Of a stretch of 34,611 bases of DNA, positions 22,594 to 31,509 are shown piece by piece. The translations under genes and the position numbers were made by a program. The notes below the pieces were generated by a model. That model did not search any database. It saw only the letters and a program-made list of their open reading frames with translations, and had not been told where the DNA came from. Location of the stretch: contig NZ_LOJP01000001.1 in assembly GCF_001553785.1 (NCBI RefSeq), forward strand, positions 4,959,484-4,994,094, in the 5' to 3' direction. Source of the DNA: Actinoplanes sp. TFC3 (GTDB taxonomy: Bacteria > Actinomycetota > Actinomycetes > Mycobacteriales > Micromonosporaceae). How positions within the stretch are numbered: the stretch's first letter is position 1; each line of letters begins with the position of its first letter.

Positions 22594-24642
22594 TTAATCA
22601 GCTTTGCGACAGAAAAGCTTCGCATGCATTTCGCTGAAATAGGTTGTCACAAGATCCGGGCGCCCTCTCAGCATTTGGGAAAGCTTGAAGTCCTGCCATA
22701 CTTCGAATTTGATTCCATGCTGCGCCAGAAGAGTGTTTGCCTTTTCCATGGCGAGGGCGCAGCCCGGGGTGGCAAGGTCATGACTCACAGCAAGAATGAA
22801 GGTATCAGTTCCAGCAGCCCGGTCACCTTTCAAGAAGGCGTTGACAGCTGCAGTGATGTTGGCGGGGCGGAAAGACTTACGTCTCTTACATTGGATTGCC
22901 AAGTAGGGGCGATGTGGATCGACCGGCTGGATGACCGTTCCGACGACATCGACCCCACCGTCACCGGATCCCGAATTTGCATGCGGCCGGCATTGATCGA
23001 ATCGCCCATCTGCATCAGCGAGTTGACAGATCAGGTCCTCAAACGACTTGAACCCGAATTCATCCCAGGCCAGTCGCGGCGACGCAGGGTTGATAAGTTG
23101 CGTCAGAGAATGCCGCACTGATGCGCCGGATTGCACAGTGGCCTTGTATGACAGCAGCTCCCCACGCGACGGCTCACCGGCAAGGAACTCAGCCGCCCAC
23201 TCTTGAGCCGTGTGCCATTGGTAGGTGAGCATGCCGCCTCGAGGCAGATCGTCAAGAAGCCGCTCCAGGTGAGTACGAAACGCGTAGCGCAGCGGCCGAC
23301 CGGTCAGGATCTCCGCTATCGCCACACAGGCATGTCCCGGCGTACCGGCGAAAGGGAATGGGACGCATTCTTCGGCAAGGCCGGAGACCCAGCCACCAAA
23401 AGCCCCGGATTCGTCGCACGCCAGGAGGAGCTCCTGTGGCTGTTCCGGTAACAAGGAATGCCCCAGATGGGGCGAGGACCAGTCACCAGCCGCGAGCCAG
23501 GCGACGTGAGTGTCGCTGAAGGCATAGAGGTGATCAACCTTGTCGTGACTATCCTGATGCAGTTGCCACGTCTCTGATCGGTACCGATCGCGAACAACCG
23601 AGAGAAGGCGTCTGGTTCGTGGTGTCGACGCCTCTGTGAGCGGTGCACGTCGCACGGTCTCGATCACATTTCCGGGCAGGCTGCTCGCCATGAAAACCAT
23701 CGGTGCACCTCTCGTCGGATCACCGAACAGCCGATGCAGGACATCTCCGAGTCGAGGTGGGGTATCCAGGCCGCCGTGCAGGAGATTGGCTGCATTCAAC
23801 AAGGAGATGGGCTCAGGATTGGGCAGGTCCGGTAACGACGGAGGCGTAAGCGAAACAGCGCTTCTCCAAAATGCTGCCTCGAATTCCTCCATTGCCATAT
23901 TTCGTTCCCGTATCTGGTCTTCAACATAGCGATGCGCTTGGGTGGCCAGTTCAACGAAGCCTCGTCCCGCATGCTCGGCTGCAGAACTGGCGGCGTACTG
24001 GCAGATCCGCCACATGTCCTCCAGGTCGCGTGGGACAGCGTGCGGCACCTGCGCGCCGTCGAACCGCCAAGCTGTAACGCTGGCCGCGTCGTGGGTGCCG
24101 GCAGCCCACACCGGCAGCCTGTGCCCCAGGCAAGCGACCGCGTCGGCGGCCGTAACCTCGCGGTCGGGCTGGCGATCGCGCATCCATTGTCCGGCCGGAT
24201 TTCTCACCCATGCGACCGGGATACGGATTCCAGGGAAGTGAGCCGGCATCATGCTGTCCCGGCCCGCAGCTCCAGCAGTGGGCGCCAGCACCACGCCGCA
24301 GGCCATTGCCGAATCCGGCCAGTCCGCGATATGCCAGCGAAGATCAAAAGTATCGGCCAGTACGGCGACGAACGAGTCGAGATGGACGCGTACATCGACC
24401 GCCGTAACGGGGTGAAGGGGCGTGACGAGATAGACGTGGGGGCGATCCGGACGACCCACGGGTTCATATTCGCGGGCGATCGCGCTGCCCACCCATCGGC
24501 CGCCAAAGGCACGATCATCGTCAACGGACAATGTCTTGCTATAACCGTGGTACCTGTAGGCATGGCGACCGGGCACCAACACGCCATAGTCCTCGGCGGG
24601 GTGTGCGCGACCTGAACGTCTCCACCTCACCGGCTCTATCAT
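22594..24642 (-). CDS. Large protein with C-terminal Mrr-like nuclease domain
   Basis: A 682-residue protein. Residues about 530-640 look like a PD-(D/E)xK restriction endonuclease domain of the Mrr group: SFEDLICQLA with Glu535, SGDGGVDVVG with Asp565, and AIQCKRRK with the QxK pair Gln584/Lys586. Such domains cut DNA and often serve in host defence. Residues 1-525 match nothing I recognise; they are Trp- and His-rich, contain no ATPase motif, and may be the sensing or targeting part. The gene stands alone between terminators, and its base composition and codon use are visibly less GC-rich than its neighbours, which suggests horizontal acquisition. ATG 24642 has only a weak ribosome-binding site, so the start is uncertain. 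Confidence 0.75.
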   Translation of the reverse strand: MIEPVRWRRSGRAHPAEDYGVLVPGRHAYRYHGYSKTLSVDDDRAFGGRWVGSAIAREYEPVGRPDRPHVYLVTPLHPVTAVDVRVHLDSFVAVLADTFDLRWHIADWPDSAMACGVVLAPTAGAAGRDSMMPAHFPGIRIPVAWVRNPAGQWMRDRQPDREVTAADAVACLGHRLPVWAAGTHDAASVTAWRFDGAQVPHAVPRDLEDMWRICQYAASSAAEHAGRGFVELATQAHRYVEDQIRERNMAMEEFEAAFWRSAVSLTPPSLPDLPNPEPISLLNAANLLHGGLDTPPRLGDVLHRLFGDPTRGAPMVFMASSLPGNVIETVRRAPLTEASTPRTRRLLSVVRDRYRSETWQLHQDSHDKVDHLYAFSDTHVAWLAAGDWSSPHLGHSLLPEQPQELLLACDESGAFGGWVSGLAEECVPFPFAGTPGHACVAIAEILTGRPLRYAFRTHLERLLDDLPRGGMLTYQWHTAQEWAAEFLAGEPSRGELLSYKATVQSGASVRHSLTQLINPASPRLAWDEFGFKSFEDLICQLADADGRFDQCRPHANSGSGDGGVDVVGTVIQPVDPHRPYLAIQCKRRKSFRPANITAAVNAFLKGDRAAGTDTFILAVSHDLATPGCALAMEKANTLLAQHGIKFEVWQDFKLSQMLRGRPDLVTTYFSEMHAKLFCRKAD

Positions 24643-24726
24643 GCCTTGCGACTTCGCCGGCTGACCCGAGGCTCTGTGTCACCTGGCTCTGCCGCAATCA
24701 TCCAGCGTGGATCCGGTGCAACTGTT

Positions 24727-24770
24727 TCCGGAGGTGTGCCGGGCCTTCGCCTTACTGGCACACCTCCGGA
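24727..24770 (-). terminator. Terminator of the EF-Tu gene
   Basis: A perfect 14-bp stem (24727-24740 with 24757-24770, core CCGGAGGTGTGCC) encloses a 16-base loop, 8 bases beyond the EF-Tu stop. It separates EF-Tu transcription from the nuclease gene. Confidence 0.8.
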
Positions 24771-24777
24771 CCCCTCA

Positions 24778-25965
<1,188 letters not shown>

Positions 25966-25996
25966 GACACTGTCCCTACTGGATGTAAGAAACGAA

Positions 25997-26054
25997 AGAA
26001 CCCGCACAGGGTCGAGCCACCCTTCCCCTGGGTTCTGGACTAGCGGGGAAGGGT
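25997..26054 (-). promoter_or_regulatory. Structured leader of the EF-Tu gene
   Basis: Between 32 and 89 bases before the EF-Tu start lie overlapping inverted repeats. ACCCTTCCCC (26019-26028) pairs with GGGGAAGGGT (26045-26054) over 10 bp. AGAACC (25997-26002) plus CAGGG (26007-26011) pairs with CCCTG (26026-26030) plus GGTTCT (26031-26036). AGGGT (26008-26012) can also pair with ACCCT (26019-26023). These stems exclude each other, as in attenuators. Confidence 0.5.
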
Positions 26055-26186
26055 CAGCTTCGAGTATCGAGCGCCGTCAATGCGCACACGGGAGCCACCG
26101 CGGGGGGCAGCTGCAAACCGAATGCGAACATGGCGATCACGGTAGGCGCTGACGCCAAGCCGCGCGACTGTATTTCCGGGGCGTTG

Positions 26187-26966
26187 CTAAACGCGCTGGA
26201 TGTCGGCCAGGGGTGCCATGACGATGCGCGGCTTCTGGGCCGGGTCCAGCCACTTGAGCAGGTTGATCATGTTGGCGCGGGCCACCGAGACGCAGCCTGC
26301 GGTTGAGCCGGAGCCGTTGATGTGCAGGAAGATGGCCGAGCCGCGGCGCACATCGACCGGTTTGCTGGTGACGTATTGCGAGCGGGTGGCGTCCCACTTG
26401 ATCGACGAGCCGATCGGGCGGTTGAAGTCGATCATGGTTGCGTACTCGTACTGGGTGGGATAGGCCGCCAGGCGCTCGGCTTCGCCCGTACGCCAGGTTC
26501 GTTTGCTCGATGCCGAAGGCTCAAAAAGGTTGTAGGTCTTGGCGTCCTTGTTGTCGCCCACCCAATAGTCGTTCGCATCGGCCTTGGTGTAGCTCACCTT
26601 GGTGCCCGGATTGGCCTTGAGCCCGAACGCCGAGGTGATGCGGAACGTACCCATCGGTGTCGTCCCGGTGTTCTGCACGCGCTTGCTGGCCCATTCCCAG
26701 CCGCCATAGCCATTGCGCGCCGGCATTGCGAAAAACTTCTCGGACCAGGACCCATTGGCATTCTTCTGGTACGTCCGCAGCGTGCCCGTCGTCGTCGTGC
26801 GACCCGTTCCCGTGACCACCACGACCTGCTGGGCGTCGCCGATGTTCTTCAGCTTCGTGGGATGGTACGACGGCACCGCGGCGGCGTCCGCCGAGAAGGT
26901 GCGCACCACTCCGAGTCCCAGTACGACAGCCCCGAGCGCCAGCCCGGCCGCGAGCATCCTCCGCAT
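26187..26966 (-). CDS. Secreted L,D-transpeptidase (YkuD-like)
   Basis: A 259-residue exported protein. The signal peptide ends near ADAAA (about residue 30). The C-terminal YkuD motif is FLHINGSGSTAGCVSV, giving His215 and nucleophile Cys225. The fold's Gly/Asn-rich front (TPMGTFRITSAFG, about 103-115) is typical. Such enzymes form 3-3 peptidoglycan crosslinks or attach proteins to the wall, outside the membrane. The protein may be anchored by its N-terminus if uncleaved. ATG 26966 is used; ATG 26957 is also possible. It lies upstream of, and on the same strand as, EF-Tu, but a 221-base gap with a leader suggests separate promoters. Confidence 0.88.
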   Translation of the reverse strand: MRRMLAAGLALGAVVLGLGVVRTFSADAAAVPSYHPTKLKNIGDAQQVVVVTGTGRTTTTGTLRTYQKNANGSWSEKFFAMPARNGYGGWEWASKRVQNTGTTPMGTFRITSAFGLKANPGTKVSYTKADANDYWVGDNKDAKTYNLFEPSASSKRTWRTGEAERLAAYPTQYEYATMIDFNRPIGSSIKWDATRSQYVTSKPVDVRRGSAIFLHINGSGSTAGCVSVARANMINLLKWLDPAQKPRIVMAPLADIQRV

Positions 26967-26985
26967 AGTCGCAGGACCTTACCGG

Positions 26986-27068
26986 TCAGAAGGCGAACTC
27001 GCTGCCCTTCGCCTCAGAAAGCGAACTCGCGTCCTTCGCCTCAGAAAGCGAACTCGCTGCCCTTCGCC
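26986..27068 (-). repeat. Threefold 27-28-bp tandem repeat carrying the kinase stop codon
   Basis: Units at 26986-27013, 27014-27040 and 27041-27068 are near-identical (27-28 bp each). The unit at 27041 encodes the last kinase residues SEFAF and its TGA stop. The next two units repeat the same codons and stop downstream. The middle copy has one base fewer. A 13-base piece of the unit (CGCTTTCTGAGGC) also occurs at 30945-30957, just after the hybrid kinase gene. Confidence 0.85.
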
Positions 27069-28636
27069 GAACCCATGTCGGGCCGGCCATCGCGGTAGAA
27101 GCTCCACGACATCAGCACCTGGTAGTGGTGCCCGCGTTGCGGTGTCGTGGTGAACGGGCCGCACTCGTGGGATTCGGCGTCGCCGGTGAACACCAACCCG
27201 GTGCAGGTCCGGGTGGCCGCGGTCCGGCCGTTTCCGGTGTCCCGCAAGGCAACAGTCATCGACGCGGTGCCCTCGCGGCCGGAGATGAGACGCGCGCGGA
27301 TCTGGACCTGCTCGCCGACGCGGTGACAGGGAAACAAGCCCATTCCGTTTCCCATGCCGAACGACACCCGCTGCTCACAGGTCCAGGGCGAGGTGGTCCG
27401 TGCCGGGATCGGGGATCGGGTTGTCCGGGTGGGCGAGGGCTTTGGACGTACCGTGGCGATTTGAGCGGCCACGGCCGGGACATGCTCGCGTTGCTTGACC
27501 TTCGCGGATGGCTTGATCTTGCGCGCCTTCGACGGCGTCGGGCTTGGCGCGCTGGGCGTGACCATCAGCGGGAGCTGCGCCTCGGGCGGCGGGGTCGTGT
27601 CGTAGTGCAGATGCCAGGCGGTCGTGGTGAGCCCGGAGGCCAGCATCGCGCCGCTGACCACGGCGATCATCGCCCACGGCCGGGCCCATCGCCAGCTCGC
27701 CGGCTGGTTGCGACGCCGCGGCGCGGGCAGCTGGGACATCCCGGTCAGCGAGGGGTGCGGATCGGGCTCAACGGTGATCTTTTTCTGCCGTGGGGGGCGC
27801 GGGACCGCACGCGCGAGGTCATCGAGTTCAATCATGAGTTCGCCGGCGGTGGGCCGTAATCGCGGCTTGGGTTCCAGACAGCTGCGGATCACGTCCCACA
27901 GCGCGTCCGGGATGCCCGAGCGGCGTTCCGGGTTTCCCCGCACATGCAGGTTCATCAGGTCCACGACCGAATCGGCGTCGTAGGGCGGGCTGCCGGTCAC
28001 CAGCTCGTAGAGCAGCACGCCGAGCGCGTAGATGTCGGCTGCGGGGTCGGCCGGTGCGCCGTGGAACGCCTCCGGCGGCATGTAATGCGGCGTGCCGATC
28101 ACCGCGTTCGCCGTCGTCAAGCCGGGCGTGTTCAGCAGGCGCGCAATACCAAAATCGGTCAGCCGTACGTCCTCACCCCCAGCCAGCAGCACGTTGTCCG
28201 GCTTCAGGTCGCGGTGCACGATCCCGAGTTCGTGAGCCTCTGCCAGCGCCGCGGCGATCTGAGCCCCCATCCGCGCGGCGCGCTCGGGCGCGAGAGGCCC
28301 GTGCCCGCCCAGATGCTGGCGCAGGCTGCCCCCGGCCACCAGGTCCATCACCAGCCCCAGCGTCTCTCCCACGCTGAACAGGTCGCGCACCCGCACCACG
28401 TTGCGGTGGCGCAGCATCAGCAGGATCGTGCGCTCCTGCACGAACCGGGTGACCACCTTCGGCTGGCGGGTCAGGCTGTCGTGCAGCAGCTTGACCGCGA
28501 CCGGCTCCCCCGAGGCCCGGTCGACGCCACGCCACACCGTGCCGGTAGCGCCCTGCCCGAGCGGCTGAATGAGCAGGTACGAGCTGCCGACGCAGCGCCC
28601 GCTGAGGTCGAGCGTCTCGCTCGGATCGGTGTCCAC
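27041..28636 (-). CDS. Membrane-bound Ser/Thr protein kinase (Hanks type)
   Basis: A 531-residue transmembrane kinase. The glycine loop LGQGATGTVW (26-35), Lys49 in VAVKLL, HRDLKPDN with Asp143, and DFG Asp161 are all intact, so it should be active. A GTPHYMPPEA segment ends the activation loop, whose threonines are probable autophosphorylation sites. One membrane helix lies at about 320-340. The outer part is a Pro/Lys/Ser/Thr linker followed by a domain of about 120 residues with four Cys (CEQRV, FPCHRV, RTCTG, HECGP). There are no PASTA repeats. I prefer GTG 28636 because the kinase fold starts there; an ORF to 28855 runs into the divergent promoter. It is divergent from the hybrid histidine kinase. 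Confidence 0.88.
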   Translation of the reverse strand: MDTDPSETLDLSGRCVGSSYLLIQPLGQGATGTVWRGVDRASGEPVAVKLLHDSLTRQPKVVTRFVQERTILLMLRHRNVVRVRDLFSVGETLGLVMDLVAGGSLRQHLGGHGPLAPERAARMGAQIAAALAEAHELGIVHRDLKPDNVLLAGGEDVRLTDFGIARLLNTPGLTTANAVIGTPHYMPPEAFHGAPADPAADIYALGVLLYELVTGSPPYDADSVVDLMNLHVRGNPERRSGIPDALWDVIRSCLEPKPRLRPTAGELMIELDDLARAVPRPPRQKKITVEPDPHPSLTGMSQLPAPRRRNQPASWRWARPWAMIAVVSGAMLASGLTTTAWHLHYDTTPPPEAQLPLMVTPSAPSPTPSKARKIKPSAKVKQREHVPAVAAQIATVRPKPSPTRTTRSPIPARTTSPWTCEQRVSFGMGNGMGLFPCHRVGEQVQIRARLISGREGTASMTVALRDTGNGRTAATRTCTGLVFTGDAESHECGPFTTTPQRGHHYQVLMSWSFYRDGRPDMGSAKGSEFAF

Positions 28637-28884
28637 TTGCCGCCGTGTCCTTCCGCCGCTGCTGTAAATGGGGCCTTTCGCACTCGTTGACGTATCGAAG
28701 CGGAATCCTGCTTTTTGTCCGGATGGGCGGGCAAATCCCGGTGCCGGAGTTCGCGGCAGATGGCGAGCCCGGTGATGACCCGTCACCTCCACCGGACCGT
28801 GTCGTTGTCGTGACAGCTCGTCCACTCGGTTGCATTCCTCCTGAACCGCCCGCACCGCGCGGCCATTCAGCCGATAGTTGCCAC

Positions 28885-30939
28885 ATGGGTGTCATGGCTT
28901 ATCCCCTCCGGTACGCACTCGCCGACCTGGCCCTGGCGCTGAGCCGGGCCACCGACGCGGCGCAGGTCCGCGCGACAGCCGCCCGGGCAGCGGCCGACAT
29001 GCTCGGTGACGGCGCGGGTGTGCAGTTGCTCGGCGACGACGGCCGCTACGAGGCGATCACATACCTGCATGCCGACGACGAGCTCGCTTTGTCGTACGTG
29101 CATCTGCTCGACCGCCGCGGCGAGCAACCCGACGACGGCTTCTCCACCAGCCTCGCCGCGAGCCGCCGCCCCATAGTGCTGGCCGGCGAAAACGAGGAAC
29201 CCCTCACCGAACTCCCCCGCCAGCGCCACACTGCGTACGAACAACCGGACGTGCATGCCGCCGTGCTGTGCCCGATCATCGTGGACAACACGTACGCCGG
29301 ATACCTGATCCTGACCCGCTCCACCCCCGGCGCCGTCTACGCCCCGGCCGAGGTCGAGCTGGCCCGCGACATCGCCGGGGAGTTGTCGCTCGCCGTGTCG
29401 TCCGCTCGCGCCCTGGAACGTCTGCGGGCCAGCGAGGAGCGCTACCGCCGGGTGCTGGAAACGATCCCCGAAGGTGTGCTGCAGCTCGATACCGAAGGCC
29501 GGGCGACGTACGCGAACGAGCCCATCGGTGTCGTACTCGGCATGCCCCGCCAGCAGTTGATCGGCGTTTCCCTGCGCGGTTTCCTGGACAACCACGGCCA
29601 GGCCGAGCTCACCCGCCGGCTCGCCGAGTGCAAGGCCGGGCGTTCCACCGTCGGTGCCACCCGGCTGCTGCGCGCGGACGGCTCGCACCGCAGCGTCCGG
29701 ATAAGCATGATGCCGCTGGACGACGAGAACGGGCGCTACACCGGCGTGCTGTGCATGGTCACCGACACCACCGACCACATCGACGCCAAGGGGCTCAAGC
29801 GCCAGCTCGACCACCTGCGCCGCTTGGACAGCATGGGCCAGCTGATCGGCGGCATCTCGCACGACTTCAACAACCTGATGACCGTGGTGGCCGGTTCCGC
29901 CGACATGATCGCGACCACGACCGCCGAGGGCACGCCGCAGCACCAGATGGCCAAGGACATCCTCGACGCGGTCGCCACCGGACGTACCCTCACCCATCAG
30001 CTACTGGCTTTCGGCCGCAGCGAGGGTAACCGCCAGGAAATCATCCCGATCCCCGACCTGCTCACGGACGTGCAGAGCCTGTTCTCCCGCACGCTGGGCG
30101 AAAGGATCGGCCTGGATCTGGCCTTCAGCCCTGATATCTGGCCGGTACGAGGTGAGCGCGGCCCGCTCGAACAGGCGCTGGTCAACCTGGCCGCCAACGC
30201 GCGCGACGCCATGCTGCACGGCGGCATGCTGCGGGTGGCAGCGACCAACGAGGTTGTCGAGCCTGGCCAGTTCGCCGCCGAGAACGCCCCCGCGGGCAAG
30301 CTGGTCCACATGGTCATTCAGGACACCGGCGTCGGGATGACCGACGAGACCCGCCGCCGCGCGCTGGAACCGTTCTTCACCACCCGGCCCACCGCCGCTG
30401 GGCTGGGCCTGGCGACCACCGCGGGCATCGTGCAGGGTCTGGGTGGTCACATCGAGCTGGAATCCCAGCCCCGCATGGGCACCACGGTCCACCTGTACCT
30501 GCCGGCGGCCGAGGAACGCCCGGCGCCGGCGATCGACCGCCAGGCCACCCCGCAGGTGATCGGCCGGGTGCTGATCGTCGAGGACCAGCCCGAGGTCGCT
30601 CAGCTGGTGCAACGCCTGATCGAACCGGCGGGTTACGAGATCACGGTGGCGACGGACGCCTTGACCGCTGTCACCCAGGTCGCCTCGGGCGCCCACCCCG
30701 ACCTGCTGATCACCGACGTGGTCATGCCCACGATGACCGGCCCGGAGCTGGCCTCGGCGCTACGCACCCACCACCCGGACCTGCCGGTTCTGTTCATGTC
30801 CGGCTACACGGCGGCGTCGCTGGGCCCGCAGCTGCACCTGGATGCGAACAGCATGCTGCTGGAGAAGCCCTTCACCCGCTCGACGCTGCTGGGCGCAATC
30901 CGGACGTTGTGCGGTCCGCAGCCGCCGCGTGCTTCGTAG
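28885..30939 (+). CDS. GAF-PAS hybrid histidine kinase with receiver
   Basis: A 684-residue cytoplasmic hybrid sensor. A GAF-like domain spans about 12-175, and a PAS domain about 182-300. The kinase core has GGISHDFNNLM with phospho-His326, the N-box NLAANARDAM (Asn438), the G1 box QDTGVGM (Asp479), EPFFTT and GLGLATTAG. A fused receiver (about 560-675) has Asp611 in LLITDVVMPTMTG and Lys661 in LLEKPF. The layout is that of SHDFNN-type kinases that sense redox, light or small ligands. There is no membrane helix. ATG 28885 is chosen because the fold begins there; the reading frame open to 28645 lies in the promoter region. Output must come from a trans partner, since no DNA-binding domain is present. 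Confidence 0.9.
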   Translation: MGVMAYPLRYALADLALALSRATDAAQVRATAARAAADMLGDGAGVQLLGDDGRYEAITYLHADDELALSYVHLLDRRGEQPDDGFSTSLAASRRPIVLAGENEEPLTELPRQRHTAYEQPDVHAAVLCPIIVDNTYAGYLILTRSTPGAVYAPAEVELARDIAGELSLAVSSARALERLRASEERYRRVLETIPEGVLQLDTEGRATYANEPIGVVLGMPRQQLIGVSLRGFLDNHGQAELTRRLAECKAGRSTVGATRLLRADGSHRSVRISMMPLDDENGRYTGVLCMVTDTTDHIDAKGLKRQLDHLRRLDSMGQLIGGISHDFNNLMTVVAGSADMIATTTAEGTPQHQMAKDILDAVATGRTLTHQLLAFGRSEGNRQEIIPIPDLLTDVQSLFSRTLGERIGLDLAFSPDIWPVRGERGPLEQALVNLAANARDAMLHGGMLRVAATNEVVEPGQFAAENAPAGKLVHMVIQDTGVGMTDETRRRALEPFFTTRPTAAGLGLATTAGIVQGLGGHIELESQPRMGTTVHLYLPAAEERPAPAIDRQATPQVIGRVLIVEDQPEVAQLVQRLIEPAGYEITVATDALTAVTQVASGAHPDLLITDVVMPTMTGPELASALRTHHPDLPVLFMSGYTAASLGPQLHLDANSMLLEKPFTRSTLLGAIRTLCGPQPPRAS

Positions 30940-31047
30940 ACCGGCGCTTTCTGAGGCCTCGTGAACCGGCGCCTTGCGAAAGGGGGCGCGGGCATCCCTC
31001 GCCGGGGCGTGTCCTCGGCAAGGAAGTGCCCGCAGCCGTGCCGGCTT

Positions 31048-31470
31048 TCAGCCGTCCAGCGGGTGCGACTGCTGGACGGTCTGCAACTGCAGCTTGGCTG
31101 CGAGGCGGGCGGTCACCGAGCGGGCCTCAAGGTGCAGGCGGGCCACGTTCAGGCGTTCATCGCCCAGCACCGCGAGCAGAGCGAGTTCGCCCACCGCGTA
31201 CACGATCAGGTAGCCCCGCTGGTTGTGAATCGTGCACTCGTGAAAGCCGCCCTGGTTCAGCGCGCCACCGCAGGTCCGGCTGATGCCGTGGGCCCCCGCC
31301 GCCAGCGCGGCCAGGTCGTGCGGCTCGGTGTTGGACAGCGTGTCGTGGAGAATCAGGAGCCCGTCCACGCCGGCGATGACGCACCCCTGCACGCCACTAA
31401 CCTGATGGCGCAACGCGGCAAGCTCCGCCCGAACGGCGTTGAACTGCTGATCAGTGGTCGTGCTCTGCAC
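31048..31470 (-). CDS. Roadblock/LC7-like protein
   Basis: A 140-residue protein of the roadblock/LC7 fold: an N-terminal helix (FNAVRAELAALRHQ), strand VQGCVIAGVDGLLILHDT, helix HDLAALAAGAHGISRTCGG, and strands ECTIHNQRGYLIVYAVGELALLAVLGDE (key words GCVIAGVDGLLI and YLIVYAV). In actinomycete conservons such proteins dock on a small Ras-like GTPase. The GTG start at 31470 has GAAGAGA upstream. It is followed in the same direction from the long roadblock gene 39 bases upstream, and may be co-transcribed. It converges with the hybrid kinase. Confidence 0.8.
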   Translation of the reverse strand: MQSTTTDQQFNAVRAELAALRHQVSGVQGCVIAGVDGLLILHDTLSNTEPHDLAALAAGAHGISRTCGGALNQGGFHECTIHNQRGYLIVYAVGELALLAVLGDERLNVARLHLEARSVTARLAAKLQLQTVQQSHPLDG

Positions 31471-31509
31471 CGGTGAAATCTCTTCTCGCCGCGCGTACGT
31501 GTCTTTTCA

